Shown in pieces: positions 42,659 to 53,286 of a DNA stretch of 64,000 nt. The position numbers and the translations under genes are program-made. Each line of letters begins with the position of its first letter. Positions within the stretch are counted from its first letter, which is position 1. The stretch comes from UBA1413 sp964650525 (lineage in GTDB: Bacteria; Bacteroidota; Bacteroidia; Bacteroidales; Prolixibacteraceae), in contig CAZYUA010000013.1 of the NCBI GenBank assembly GCA_964650525.1, positions 38,072-102,071 of the forward strand. Direction: 5' to 3'. A model generated the notes under the pieces. That model was not told where the DNA came from and did not search any database. It was given only the letters and a program-made list of their open reading frames with translations.

Positions 42659-43875
42659 ACGCTGGATTTAACAAGTTGGCTTTGCACTCAACGGCTGGCT
42701 ATAGAGGCCGGCATCCCGTTTTGCCCGGATCATGGGAGAGAGTCGGTTAATGGCTTCGGACCTGGTGAAGAGGCGAAAGCACCTGCAGTCATGATCTTTT
42801 CCGGTTAAACCGGATTGTTCGGGACCTCCATTGCCTGGTTTGCTTCGGGAATATAACCCGGCAAGGGAGGGTATCCCCCGGGATGACCGGGGCAAATATA
42901 CAAAAAGAAATGCCAGGTTTTAGGAAGTGTGGCGGCCGACAATAAACACAAATGGGAACCATCTTTCACGATAGTTCCCATTTCATTGCATTCGACCTAA
43001 ATTTCCTGCAACGCCAGGTTACGGTTATTTCGAATGGTTCACCTCCCTGTTCCGGATCTTTCGGTCCTGTATCAGAAAAGTTCACCCTGATCCTTCTGCC
43101 TGCGGTTTTATCCACAGGGTTCGGGATTGTCCGTTGTTTCTTCCGCGGGATTGCTCCCCCGGGAGTTTTTGGCGGACGGAGCGCCTTCTTGCCATCCGTG
43201 CGGATACCTTTTCACGTCTCCTTCATCCTGATTCCCTGATTTGCATCCGGAATAGGAGTACAGGCAACGCTAACCTCTTTCATGTGTCCCGTGCAGTCCG
43301 GATTTGACCCCGGAGCCAGAACATGTGATACAAGGTATAGTTTCCTCCGGCTGTGAAATGGTGCAGGCTTGCACCTGTGCCACTTCCGGTAAATCCTCCC
43401 TGGCCGAAGCCCGGGTGTGATTTCCGCCGTTAGGCTCAACCTTCCAAAGAACACTTTTCAGTGGCTGGCGTTTGTCGGTCAACCCGGTTTTACCCTGGTT
43501 GCCGGCTCCGGCTCTGAAGTCAGAAGGACTTGCATCCCTTTGATCCGGGTAACTGCCCACTTAAGCGCGGCTCCCCTTCTCCCTGCTTTCCGAGCTTCCT
43601 TTATCGCTCACCTGATGGATCAAATTTATGTATAATTTTTCCTATCTCCAAACTTTTCAACAATTAATTTACCACGAAGTAATAAACCGATTTTTTAACC
43701 GCACTTATTAACAATTGTTGATAAGTCAGACCCGGCACCAGATATCCGTACGGAGGCTTACCAGTACCTTCATCCTGTTGCCCGGTATTTCCGGACCGGG
43801 AATCCCCGGTAATCATCTCTACACCCCAAAATTCAAAGAAAAAGAGATGCACCAACCCATACCGGAAACAGCCTC
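42659..43875. other. 1.2 kb region without an intact gene
   Basis: No frame on either strand shows a protein-like sequence, and the open frames that exist are full of arginine, proline and cysteine in the way of wrong-frame translation. One hairpin is clear: AAATGGGAAC (42950-42959) with GTTCCCATTT (42974-42983), loop 14. Around 43300-43420 the minus strand has short stretches resembling beta-strand protein (GFGQGGFTGSGTGASLHHF) broken by stops, so this may be a decayed gene. No tRNA shape was found. Confidence 0.45.
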
Positions 43876-44973
43876 CTAATGGTATATTCTGAGCGGGGTC
43901 ACTTCTTTCTGGAACAGGGTACGGGGGTCCCGGTAAAACAGGATAAAATTTTCCGAGGAGGGGTGACCAGGGTAAGGTGCAAATGCTTCATTCGGTCTGT
44001 TCCAGGGATTGCGCCAAACCAGCACATAGGAAAGATTATAGCCACGAAGGTTCATTAAAAGGCTCTCCGTCCACCAGCGGGGCTGGCTGGCAATGGGGCC
44101 TCCTGTTTCACTCACAGCTCCGATCTTTTTCTTCCCGGCAGCCAGACCTGACACAATGCCGGCACAATTCTTCAACACCCCGGGATACTCCGGGCCTCTG
44201 TCGTACAGGTCGAAAGCCAGGATGTCGATGATGTCGTCGCCGGGATAACGCTCCAGATACTCTTCGCGGGTGGAAAAGCGGTCGGTCGAATAAGCATATA
44301 AGAGATGGTGAATCTTGCGGGTGTCCCGCAGATAAGTCACTGTGAACCTCCATAGGGCCTTGTATTCCTCTGTTGAGCAAAGGTTTTTTCCCCACCAGAA
44401 CCAACTTCCGGTATGTTCATGGTAGGGCCTGAAAATGACCGGTATGAATTTTCCGTCGGGGGTCCTGAGGCTTAGCATGAACCCGGCCAGTTTATCCAGG
44501 TAGTCCAGGAACAGGATATGTTTATCGCCACCCGGCAGCACAGACCGGACAACTTCCCGCGATGATACATCCCAGGCCGTTCCCCCCGTGAGCGGATTCC
44601 TCAGATGCCAGCTGATGGTATTCACACCCCCCCGAAGGAAGGCCATGGTCAGCAGGCTCCTGATTTTGTCAAATCGTACCGAGTCAAGGCTTAGGGAGGA
44701 CCCCAGTTCCAGGTGCCCCAATTCCCAGCCATATACGGCCGGGTAATCACCACACACCTCTTTCACATCAGACCGCCCCTCTTCATAAAACCATCCGTAA
44801 CCGTAGGGAAGGGCATCCTGGTGGCCAAACAGGATACCCCTTTGCTGAAGTTTCAGCAAATTCCGGTATAACCGGGCCGTTTCCCGGGTCGCTTCAGGAT
44901 CAGCAGGCTGCGCCTTCCAGGCGAAAGAGGTTAAACTTGCCAGAATCAGCAAAAACGCAACTCCTGTTCTCAT
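43876..44973 (-). CDS. GH26 beta-mannanase-family enzyme
   Basis: 365 residues from ATG 44973, where a signal peptide begins (MRTGVAFLLILASL). A longer frame to 45033 adds no signal-like sequence. GH26 features are GILFGHQDALPYG near the N-terminus, VNTISWHLRNP, the acid/base Glu in FRPYHEHTGSWFWWG and the nucleophile Glu in GAVSETGG. Family members cleave beta-1,4-mannans or mixed-linkage glucans; here mannan is most likely. The protein ends in normal family sequence. It is divergent from the GH28 gene, consistent with plant cell-wall degradation. Confidence 0.94.
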   Translation of the reverse strand: MRTGVAFLLILASLTSFAWKAQPADPEATRETARLYRNLLKLQQRGILFGHQDALPYGYGWFYEEGRSDVKEVCGDYPAVYGWELGHLELGSSLSLDSVRFDKIRSLLTMAFLRGGVNTISWHLRNPLTGGTAWDVSSREVVRSVLPGGDKHILFLDYLDKLAGFMLSLRTPDGKFIPVIFRPYHEHTGSWFWWGKNLCSTEEYKALWRFTVTYLRDTRKIHHLLYAYSTDRFSTREEYLERYPGDDIIDILAFDLYDRGPEYPGVLKNCAGIVSGLAAGKKKIGAVSETGGPIASQPRWWTESLLMNLRGYNLSYVLVWRNPWNRPNEAFAPYPGHPSSENFILFYRDPRTLFQKEVTPLRIYH

Positions 44974-45390
44974 GGTTTTGTTTTTATTACAGCTAAACGG
45001 GGACCCTCCGGATAGATTCATGGCAAAGGGCAAAAGGTTTCCTTTTTTACCCGAGACGGAATCAGTTTCTTACAGGTCATCAGGAAAGGACACGAAAGCC
45101 CCGGATTACCCCACTCGCTTCAAATGTAAGAAAAAACCATCTGACAGGGCTCACCGGAAGAAGAAAACAGACCGGTACCTATCGTATCCTGTAACTCCCC
45201 CTGTTCATCAAAAATGTATATCTTCAACCCTTTAAAGATTTCAGAAAACTAATTTCCTGAAAACATGAAATACCCATCGCGGCTGAGGCGACACCAACCG
45301 GAATAGTTGAGCCATATGGCAAACGAGGTACGGCGGAGGCAATTATATCTGTTTTTCAAGATAAACCCAAAAACGTATTAATTTTAACAC
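44974..45390. other. Divergent intergenic region between GH26 and GH28 genes
   Basis: About 417 bases that must hold promoters for both glycoside hydrolase genes. I see no clear consensus element, hairpin or RNA gene. Confidence 0.4.
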
Positions 45391-46728
45391 ATGAATGGAA
45401 TAAACCTGTTGGTATTTCTGGGATTGCTGTTTGTGCAGTCTCTTTCCTGTTCAGGGCCGGGTAAAGAAGGGGCACTCTTTTTTCCCGACGGCACGGAGAT
45501 CCCGGCCTGGTTTGCTGACACGGCAACCATAGACCCGGAGTTGCTGGGCCCTTCCTTTGTTATAACCACCTTTGGAGCTGCGGGGGACGGCAGAACCCTG
45601 AATACAGGCTCCATCCAGCAGGCTATTGATAAAGCTGCATCGGCTGGGGGCGGGGTTGTGGTGATCCCCGAGGGGAAGTTTCTCACCGGAGCCTTGTTTT
45701 TCAAGCCCGGCACTCACCTTCACATTATGAAAGGGGGAGTATTGCTCGGCTCTGACAGCATTGTTGATTTTCCCCTGATGCCGTCGCGGATGGAAGGGCG
45801 CAGCATCGATTATTACCCTGCTGTTGTCAACGCTTATGGTGTGGATGGGTTCACTATTACCGGGGAAGGGACGATCGACGGCAACGGACTGAAATACTGG
45901 GAGGCGTTCTGGCGTAGAAGGGCAGAAAACCCCGCCTGCACCAACCTCGAGGTGTCACGGCCCAGGCTGGTGTTTATACAGCGGAGCAACCATGTTCTGA
46001 TACAGGATGTGAAACTGCAAAATTCCGGTTTCTGGACCACCCATTTCTACAAATGCAACTATATCAAGTTACTGAACCTAAACATTTTATCTCCTGCTGA
46101 ACCGGTGAAAGCCCCCAGCACCGATGCTATCGACATCGATGTTTGCACAAACGTGCTCATCAACGGGTGTTACATGTCGGTTAACGATGATGCCATTGCC
46201 CTTAAGGGAGGAAAAGGACCCTGGGCTGACAGCGATACGACCAACGGTCCCAATCTGAATGTGATCATCCAGAACTGCCATTTCGGGTTTTGTCATTCGG
46301 CAGTGACCTGTGGCAGCGAAGCCATCCACAACAAAAACATCTTGGTGCGCAACTGCAGGGTAGATGGCCCGTCAAGAGTTCTGTGGCTGAAAATGAGACC
46401 CGACACCCCGCAACTTTACGAATTTATCACCGTGGAGAACATCACCGGGAAAGCCCAGCGGCTGCTTTTTGCCAAGCCCTGGCGCCAGTTCTTCGATCTC
46501 CAGGGTAGGGAAACCCCTCCCCTTTCGCTCTGTGAGAATATTTCGTTCCGGAATATCCGCCTGGAATGCGACATCTTTGCCGACATCGACGTTTCAGAAT
46601 ACGACCGGCTGAAAGCGTTCACTTTTGAAAACCTCGACATTTCTGCCAAACGAGACACCTTCAACGGTGGTCTTATCGAGGGGATTACCCTCAGGAACCT
46701 TCACCTCAACGGGAGGGTAATTGAATGA
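45391..46728 (+). CDS. GH28 polygalacturonase-family lipoprotein
   Basis: 445 residues with a short hydrophobic leader ending SLSC, a plausible lipobox. The right-handed beta-helix starts at TTFGAAGDGRTLNTGSIQQA. GH28 catalytic motifs are present in family variants: STDAIDI (usual NTDGID), VNDDAIALKGG with the paired Asp, CGSEA (GHG position) and LWLKMRP (RIK position). The enzyme should cleave galacturonan or rhamnogalacturonan. It is divergent from the GH26 gene, so pectin and mannan are probably degraded together. Confidence 0.92.
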   Translation: MNGINLLVFLGLLFVQSLSCSGPGKEGALFFPDGTEIPAWFADTATIDPELLGPSFVITTFGAAGDGRTLNTGSIQQAIDKAASAGGGVVVIPEGKFLTGALFFKPGTHLHIMKGGVLLGSDSIVDFPLMPSRMEGRSIDYYPAVVNAYGVDGFTITGEGTIDGNGLKYWEAFWRRRAENPACTNLEVSRPRLVFIQRSNHVLIQDVKLQNSGFWTTHFYKCNYIKLLNLNILSPAEPVKAPSTDAIDIDVCTNVLINGCYMSVNDDAIALKGGKGPWADSDTTNGPNLNVIIQNCHFGFCHSAVTCGSEAIHNKNILVRNCRVDGPSRVLWLKMRPDTPQLYEFITVENITGKAQRLLFAKPWRQFFDLQGRETPPLSLCENISFRNIRLECDIFADIDVSEYDRLKAFTFENLDISAKRDTFNGGLIEGITLRNLHLNGRVIE

Positions 46729-46821
46729 GGCTGTGCCGTGGAAATCACAGGCATAAGTCATTGGGACCGGACCGATGAACCGTCGCATCCCGGGAGAACT
46801 GATGACACAGGTCCGGCGATC

Positions 46822-46855
46822 ACTCCCGCAGCTCCATCATTCATGGTGCGGGAGT
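46822..46855. terminator. Hairpin between convergent GH28 and CotH genes
   Basis: ACTCCCGCA (46822-46830) pairs with TGCGGGAGT (46847-46855), and CCAT with ATGG inside the loop. It lies between two converging genes and could end both, though there is no clear T-tract on either side. Confidence 0.5.
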
Positions 46856-46859
46856 CCGG

Positions 46860-49160
46860 TTAATCGCTGCCATGAAGAATCACTTTTACATTTCGGTGGA
46901 AATGATCCCCGGAAACGCTTAGTATATAAAGTCCTGCGGGGATCCCCAAGGGTTTCCAGACAGCCACCTGTTCACCCTGACTTCGAAAGCCCAGTTGAAT
47001 CTGTTCCACCATCCGACCGTCAGTCCGGTAAACAGACAAAGAAGCCTTCCCGGCCACAGGCAGCCCAAATTTTACAACAGCAACGTCCCTTACCGGATTG
47101 GGATATACCGACAGGGTGCTTTCAGGTAGTTGGAACGGCGTGCCGACAACCCGGGTCACCGTTTTTCTGAAGAATGCTACGGTCACTGCCGACCAGGTGT
47201 TGCCCGATTTCGCACGCGCTTTAATCACCCCGTCGCGGTCAATAGAAACCGGAGCAGTATAGCGGATGGCAGAAGGGCTGATTCCTCCGCCGGTGATTCT
47301 GGGGTCACTCCCGTCGGGGGTATAATAGACAATTCCCTCGTTTGCTGTGATCTTCAGGTTGAAATCCATTTCCACCTCACCGCCGTAAGAATTGAATACA
47401 GGTGCGGCGATAGCAGGCAACAAACCCGCCGCTGATAACTGGTCAAGCAAAATCTGAGTCCTTACAGGGAAATAGTTGTTTATTAGGCGTGTATGTTCTT
47501 TCAGCCAATGGTCTTTATAAGTAAAAAGGGGATACGGGGATGACTTGTAAGGATGGACATCCCTGCGATAATCGCCCCACCGGGCCGATTCTGCGATCAG
47601 GGCTGTGTCGATTTCAGCAGCCCGTTTCAGCCAACGGTTTGCCGCGGCAGCGGGGGTGAGGATTCCACCGCCGGTAAGATGAAGGTTCACCCTGTCAGCA
47701 AACAACAGCTTGAATTCTTGGTTTGCCAATAATTTTCTGAATATTCCGCTCGGCCTGTTTTCGTTATTCTCATCAATGGTATTCTGGGTCTCACTTTCCA
47801 GTATCCTTTCTTCATCCCAGCAGAAAAAGACAAATCCTTTTCCCGGATTAAGACGGTTTCTTCCGGCGACCCAGTTGTGATGGTCCCAGTCGTTATTCCC
47901 GCCATAAAAGTTGATCAGCATGTAATCGATCAGGTTTACCGGATCCACATAGGCAGGGTAAGTCTCGTTCGGTGATCCGTCGGGGTTGTTGCCAATCAGA
48001 CGCTGGTACACCGTATTATCCAGGATGTTCCCCGACACCGCCGACCAGAGGTAGTTCCAGGCATCTTTGCTGCCGTCCATCAGTTCGGCATAATCTTTCA
48101 TTACGTCGTAATCCTGTTTTTCTCCTCCGAAGTAAGACTCCATGAAGTCGTCGTCGATCCTTTCCGAGAAATTGTACAGTCCCCAATAGATTCCATTCAG
48201 GTAAAGGTGGAAGAACTTGCTGTGGGCAGCGGCATGCCCCATTTCCAACTGGGTGTCTTTGGCCCATAAATCCCGTAGGTGGGTAGCCCTGTTTCGCTGA
48301 CTTGGCTCCCAGTGGCGCCAGGAGTTTCCGAAAGTGGCACGCAGAACGAGGCCGTTAAACTTCTGAGTAGCGGTACCGCCAAAAAGGTCGTACTTCAGTT
48401 TTCCCGGACCGTAATCATCCCTGAAGACCAGCCGGAAGGAGTGTTTGGGGTTTTTGTCAGCCAGTCTTCCTGCTCCCCCTTGTATTTGTATACCGCAGTC
48501 GGTCCGGAACAACACCCCTGCAACGGGATCGATATATTCAACCGAGGCCGGGCGTTCCCAATTATCTCCGGTGCCTCCGTTTGCACCGGTATAAATGTAA
48601 ATACCACCAGTATCAGGATGGTTCACGGAAGAAAAGAGAAACCCCCGTGGAGTGACAACCGACAGCGAAGGAACTGACAGCAGGGATGGTATTATCAGGT
48701 TTTTATAGTCGGCATGGTTTACGATCTCCGGATCCATTTCGTAATCCCCTTTGGCATAACCCGAAATATCGGTATACCGGCCCCAGGTGGATGGATAGCT
48801 GTTTGGAATGCCGGTAAGGTGTATGATGTCGTCCGGGAACAGGTAACTGCTCGTGGCAGTTACCGTATCGGCAACAGAGCCAGTGATGGCTACTGCCCTG
48901 AGGATGGTGGTCCGGTTCACCTGCAGGGGTGAAACGTAAATTTTCCCGTTTACAGGTCCGGGTAGAGAGCCATCAGTAGTATATTTTATGGTCTTGCCTG
49001 CCTCCGGGGAATGAATTGCCACGGTCACCGGCTGAAAATAGAATCCTCCGGGAACTGAGAATACCGGTAGTGAAGGATCATCCTGCCGTAGGTTGGAACT
49101 CCCCTGAGCCAGACAGGTGCAGAACACTGCCAGAAAAAAAACGGTTAGTACATGTCTCAT
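46860..49160 (-). CDS. CotH kinase-like secreted protein with chitobiase-type domains and T9SS tail
   Basis: 766 residues. After a signal peptide, residues about 30-110 form a chitobiase/hexosaminidase C-terminal-like beta domain (IKYTTDGSLPG). A CotH kinase-like domain follows, with GIQIQGGAGRLADKNPKHSF, HSKFFHLYLNGIYWGLYNFSERID, LINFYGGNNDWDHHNW and FFCWDEERILE. A second beta domain (IVYYTPDGSDPR) comes at about 595-670. The final 80 residues are a T9SS sorting tail (VYPNPVRDVAVVKFGLP). Spore-coat CotH proteins are atypical protein kinases; in Bacteroidota they are secreted proteins whose targets are unknown. It is convergent with the GH28 gene. Confidence 0.88.
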   Translation of the reverse strand: MRHVLTVFFLAVFCTCLAQGSSNLRQDDPSLPVFSVPGGFYFQPVTVAIHSPEAGKTIKYTTDGSLPGPVNGKIYVSPLQVNRTTILRAVAITGSVADTVTATSSYLFPDDIIHLTGIPNSYPSTWGRYTDISGYAKGDYEMDPEIVNHADYKNLIIPSLLSVPSLSVVTPRGFLFSSVNHPDTGGIYIYTGANGGTGDNWERPASVEYIDPVAGVLFRTDCGIQIQGGAGRLADKNPKHSFRLVFRDDYGPGKLKYDLFGGTATQKFNGLVLRATFGNSWRHWEPSQRNRATHLRDLWAKDTQLEMGHAAAHSKFFHLYLNGIYWGLYNFSERIDDDFMESYFGGEKQDYDVMKDYAELMDGSKDAWNYLWSAVSGNILDNTVYQRLIGNNPDGSPNETYPAYVDPVNLIDYMLINFYGGNNDWDHHNWVAGRNRLNPGKGFVFFCWDEERILESETQNTIDENNENRPSGIFRKLLANQEFKLLFADRVNLHLTGGGILTPAAAANRWLKRAAEIDTALIAESARWGDYRRDVHPYKSSPYPLFTYKDHWLKEHTRLINNYFPVRTQILLDQLSAAGLLPAIAAPVFNSYGGEVEMDFNLKITANEGIVYYTPDGSDPRITGGGISPSAIRYTAPVSIDRDGVIKARAKSGNTWSAVTVAFFRKTVTRVVGTPFQLPESTLSVYPNPVRDVAVVKFGLPVAGKASLSVYRTDGRMVEQIQLGFRSQGEQVAVWKPLGIPAGLYILSVSGDHFHRNVKVILHGSD

Positions 49161-49689
49161 CTCAAATATTCAGCCCTTTTTGCGCTTACCCCGGCAAGGG
49201 GGCAGCCAGGTGAAAGAACCTCTTCCCGGGTTTCTTCCGGGCTTGCCGGCGCTGTGTCTTGTCCTCCTGACAACGGTGCTGTGATTCACCAAACAGCTCT
49301 CCGGTGGCCCTTTCAGCACAGATGGGGAAACCCCGGCGCTCTTTCCTTAAAACTTCTTAAGAGCACCAAAAGTAATGTTTTTGATGGGAGGTACAAACCG
49401 GATCCGGCAAAAACACTGATAACCCAGAAAAGTCTAGCCTTTCCATTGGAAGGCAAGGGTTCCCGGAACTTTTCACCTGTCGCCCGGGGTTTAAATCCGG
49501 AAACCCTTCAAACCAACGGACCCTTTTCTCTCAGAAATAGTAGAAAACAGAACAAAATAAGAGCCGGTGTTTTCAAATCCGGCCTTTTCAGTATATTTAA
49601 GGAGTTTTTAACCTATAACAGGGTTAAGGCTCAACATTTCGACAGGAATTCTGTTTATATACACAATCAACAATCCAATACTGGTAACT
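49161..49689 (+). other. Upstream region of the TCA operon
   Basis: About 530 bases between the divergent CotH gene and aconitase. Open frames here have no protein features. I see no clear TAnnTTTG element, and no riboswitch-like structure that I can name. The promoter of the aconitase operon must lie here. Confidence 0.4.
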
Positions 49690-51954
49690 ATGTTTGATCC
49701 TGAGCTGATTCACAAGGTCTATGCAGGGTACGGCGACAAGGTATCGCAAGCCCGCAAAATACTTGGCCGGCCTCTCACCTATGCCGAAAAGATTTTGTAT
49801 TCCCATCTGTACGAACCGGGCTCCGTGCAACCCTTTACGCGGGGTCTGTCGTACGTCGATTTTTCGCCCGACAGGGTGGCCATGCAGGATGCAACCGCCC
49901 AAATGGCATTGTTGCAGTTTATGAATGCAGGAAAGCGGACCACAGCAGTCCCTTCGACCGTCCACTGCGACCATCTGATTACAGCCCACTCGGAAGGGAA
50001 ATCCGATCTGGCAGCGTCGCTTCAGAATAACCGGGAGGTTTTTGATTTTTTGGAGTCTGTCAGTAATAAATACGGAATCGGATTCTGGAAACCGGGAGCA
50101 GGGATTATTCACCAGGTAGTACTTGAAAACTATGCGTTTCCGGGGGGAATGATGATAGGCACCGATTCTCACACACCCAATGCCGGGGGGTTGGGGATGG
50201 TGGCCATCGGGGTTGGTGGTGCCGATGCTGTGGATGTTATGGCTGGGATGCCCTGGGAGCTGAAAATGCCCAAACTCATCGGGGTTAAGCTTACTGGACG
50301 GTTAAACGGATGGGCCGCGCCCAAGGATATCATCCTGAAGGTTGCCGGGATCCTGACGGTCAAGGGGGGAACAGGCTCCATTATTGAATATTTCGGGGAG
50401 GGAGCCCGCTCGCTTTCTGCCACGGGAAAAGGAACTATTTGCAATATGGGGGCTGAAGTGGGAGCTACTACCTCGTTGTTCGCATACGATGAGGCCATGG
50501 TCCGGTACTTGCAAGCTACCGGCCGGCAGGAGGTAACGGAGGCTGCGGCTTCCATCCGGGAGGAACTCGACGCCGACCCGGAAATATACGATCACCCGGA
50601 GCAGTATTTCGACCAGCTTATTGAAATCGATCTTTCAGAGCTGGAACCTCATGTCAACGGTCCGTTTACCCCCGACCGTGCCATACCCATATCCCTTTTG
50701 GCAGAGGAAGCCCAAGCCAACGGTTGGCCTCTGGAAATCTCGGTGGGACTTATCGGCAGTTGTACCAACTCCTCCTATGAGGACATTTCCAGGGCTGCCT
50801 CCGTTGCCAGGCAGGCCATGGAAAAAGGGCTTAAGACCCGATCGGATTTCACGATAACCCCGGGTTCGGAGCAGGTCCGCTATACCATCGAACGGGATGG
50901 CTTTATAGAAATCTTTGAAAAAATCGGCGGCAGGGTTTTCGCCAATGCCTGCGGGCCTTGCATCGGGCAGTGGTCCCGGCCGGGTGCCGACAAGGGTACC
51001 ATAAACACCATCGTTCATTCGTTCAACCGCAATTTCTCCAAGCGGGCCGACGGCAATCCCAACACTCATGCGTTTGTCACCTCCCCGGAAATGGTTACCG
51101 CGCTGGCCATTGGCGGACGGCTTGATTTCAATCCGCTTACCGACGTCATTATCAACGAACTGGGAGAAGCGGTCAGGCTGGAGCCTCCCTCCGGGTTTGA
51201 ACTTCCTCCGGCAGGTTTTGAAGTCCTGGAGCGGGGTTACCAGGCTCCCGCTACAGATAACAGCCGCATCGGGGTTATTATAGCCCCTGATTCAAAACGG
51301 CTTCAAAAACTAACTCCATTTCCGGCGTGGAACGGAAAAAACATCACCGGTGCGAGGTTGTTGATCAAAGCACACGGGAAATGCACCACCGATCACATCT
51401 CCATGGCCGGCCCCTGGCTGCGCTACCGGGGGCATCTCGACAACATCTCTGACAATATGCTTATCGGGGCTATCAACGCTTTCAATATGTCGGCCAACCG
51501 CGTCAAAAACCAGCTAACAGGAGAATACGGGGAGGTACCGGCAGTGCAGAGGGCTTATAAGGCTGCCGGCATTCTCACCATCGTGGTAGGTGACCACAAC
51601 TACGGGGAGGGATCCTCACGGGAACATGCGGCCATGGAGCCCCGTCATCTTGGGGTAACAGCTTTGATTGTCAAATCGTTTGCCCGAATCCATGAAACCA
51701 ACCTGAAAAAACAAGGCATGCTGGCGCTTACATTTGCAGTGGAATCTGACTACGATCGTATCGGGGAAGATGATCTCTTCAATTTCACCGACCTGGAATC
51801 CTTTTCGCCAGGCCGCCCTGTTCAACTGGAAATTGTCCACCCCGGGAACGTCAGGGAGACCATCACCCTGAACCATACCTATAATGAACAGCAGATCGGA
51901 TGGTTCAGGGCAGGCTCGGCACTGAACCTTATCAGCAGCCAAAACCCATCCTGA
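49690..51954 (+). CDS. acn: Aconitate hydratase (mitochondrial-type)
   Basis: 754 residues, the normal length for the mitochondrial-like aconitase found in Bacteroidota. It isomerises citrate to isocitrate with a [4Fe-4S] cluster. Cluster ligands are visible in IGSCTNSSYED and ANACGPCIGQW. Substrate-site motifs include MIGTDSHTPNAGGLGM, GGADAVDVMAG and the C-terminal swivel motif GEGSSREHAAMEPRHLG. It is the first gene of an operon with two isocitrate dehydrogenases and citrate synthase, so the three steps from oxaloacetate to 2-oxoglutarate are co-expressed. Confidence 0.97.
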   Translation: MFDPELIHKVYAGYGDKVSQARKILGRPLTYAEKILYSHLYEPGSVQPFTRGLSYVDFSPDRVAMQDATAQMALLQFMNAGKRTTAVPSTVHCDHLITAHSEGKSDLAASLQNNREVFDFLESVSNKYGIGFWKPGAGIIHQVVLENYAFPGGMMIGTDSHTPNAGGLGMVAIGVGGADAVDVMAGMPWELKMPKLIGVKLTGRLNGWAAPKDIILKVAGILTVKGGTGSIIEYFGEGARSLSATGKGTICNMGAEVGATTSLFAYDEAMVRYLQATGRQEVTEAAASIREELDADPEIYDHPEQYFDQLIEIDLSELEPHVNGPFTPDRAIPISLLAEEAQANGWPLEISVGLIGSCTNSSYEDISRAASVARQAMEKGLKTRSDFTITPGSEQVRYTIERDGFIEIFEKIGGRVFANACGPCIGQWSRPGADKGTINTIVHSFNRNFSKRADGNPNTHAFVTSPEMVTALAIGGRLDFNPLTDVIINELGEAVRLEPPSGFELPPAGFEVLERGYQAPATDNSRIGVIIAPDSKRLQKLTPFPAWNGKNITGARLLIKAHGKCTTDHISMAGPWLRYRGHLDNISDNMLIGAINAFNMSANRVKNQLTGEYGEVPAVQRAYKAAGILTIVVGDHNYGEGSSREHAAMEPRHLGVTALIVKSFARIHETNLKKQGMLALTFAVESDYDRIGEDDLFNFTDLESFSPGRPVQLEIVHPGNVRETITLNHTYNEQQIGWFRAGSALNLISSQNPS

Positions 51955-51961
51955 CAAGATC

Positions 51962-53194
51962 ATGCAAAAAATCAAAGTTCTGAATCCTCTGGTAGAGATC
52001 GACGGCGATGAAATGACCAGGATAATCTGGCACCGGATCAAAGAAAAGCTGATCCTACCCTTTGTCGACGTGGATCTTGTCTATTTCGACCTGGGAATTC
52101 TTAACCGGGACGCCACTGACGACCGGGTGACGGTCGAGGCAGCTGAAGCAATCAGGGAGTATGGGGCAGGAGTCAAATGTGCCACCATAACCCCCGACGA
52201 AGCCAGGGTTAAAGAATTCGGACTTAAGCAGATGTGGAAATCACCCAATGGCACCATCCGGAACATTTTAGATGGCACGGTTTTCAGGGAGCCTATTCTG
52301 ATCCCTTCGGTACCGCGCCTGGTTCCTGGTTGGAAACAACCCATCTGCATAGGTCGTCATGCCTTTGGAGACCAGTACAAGGCAACCGATTTCACCACCA
52401 AAGGGAAAGGCACCCTGACCATTACTTTCACACCGGCAGGTGGAGGAGAACCCCAAACCCGGCATGTATACGATTTCCGGGGAGACGGGGTGGCCCTTGC
52501 CATGTATAACACCGACGACTCCATCCGGGGATTTGCCCGCGCCTGCATGAACCAGGCCCTGGCGAAAAAATGGCCCCTCTACCTGTCGACCAAGAACACC
52601 ATCCTGAAACAGTACGACGGAAGGTTCAAGGATATCTTCCGTGAGACTTTCGACGCCGAATTCAGAGAACGGTTCAGCCTGGCAGGCATTACCTACGAAC
52701 ACCGGCTGATCGACGACATGGTGGCTGCCGCCCTGAAATGGGAAGGAGGCTTCGTTTGGGCCTGCAAGAACTACGACGGAGACGTCCAAAGCGATACGGT
52801 AGCCCAGGGATTCGGATCACTGGGACTGATGACCTCCGTATTGATAACCCCGGATGGACGAACCCTCGAGGCAGAAGCAGCCCATGGTACCGTCACCCGT
52901 CACTTCCGCCTGCACCAGCAGGGTAAACCCACCTCCACCAATCCTGTTGCTTCGATCTATGCCTGGACCCGCGGATTGGCTTTCCGGGGACTGCTGGATC
53001 ACAATCCTGAACTGGTGCGGTTTGCGGAAACCCTTGAAAACGTGTGTGTGGATACCATCGAAGCCGGAAAAATGACCAAAGATCTGGCCCTGATCATCCA
53101 TGGAACAGATCTTAAACCGGAGCATTATCTTTCAACCGACGGTTTCCTTGGTGCCCTTGAAACAGAGCTGCAAGACAGAATCTCCGCACCATGA
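51962..53194 (+). CDS. icd: Isocitrate dehydrogenase, eukaryotic-like dimer type, predicted NADP-specific
   Basis: 410 residues, 7 bases after the aconitase stop. The sequence VEIDGDEMTRIIWHRIKEKL and FDLGILNRD are typical of the type II (eukaryotic-like) homodimeric enzyme, and KSPNGTIRNIL is the substrate loop. The cofactor segment AAHGTVTRHFR keeps the Arg-His pair that binds the 2'-phosphate of NADP in human IDH1, so NADP use is predicted. The next gene encodes a second isocitrate dehydrogenase of a different subfamily, so this is not a tandem duplication. Confidence 0.95.
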   Translation: MQKIKVLNPLVEIDGDEMTRIIWHRIKEKLILPFVDVDLVYFDLGILNRDATDDRVTVEAAEAIREYGAGVKCATITPDEARVKEFGLKQMWKSPNGTIRNILDGTVFREPILIPSVPRLVPGWKQPICIGRHAFGDQYKATDFTTKGKGTLTITFTPAGGGEPQTRHVYDFRGDGVALAMYNTDDSIRGFARACMNQALAKKWPLYLSTKNTILKQYDGRFKDIFRETFDAEFRERFSLAGITYEHRLIDDMVAAALKWEGGFVWACKNYDGDVQSDTVAQGFGSLGLMTSVLITPDGRTLEAEAAHGTVTRHFRLHQQGKPTSTNPVASIYAWTRGLAFRGLLDHNPELVRFAETLENVCVDTIEAGKMTKDLALIIHGTDLKPEHYLSTDGFLGALETELQDRISAP

Positions 53195-53286
53195 AAGGAT
53201 ATCAGAGCCTCATCAATTTTCAACCTGGCCGGAAAATGTGACGGTTAAACCGGTTATAAAATGGACAAACGAAAACCGACGAAAAT

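Noticed and set aside
49152..49697. 181-residue ORF upstream of aconitase
   Set aside because: Starts antisense to the CotH gene signal region, rich in Ser, Pro, Arg and Lys without domains, and runs into the aconitase start.
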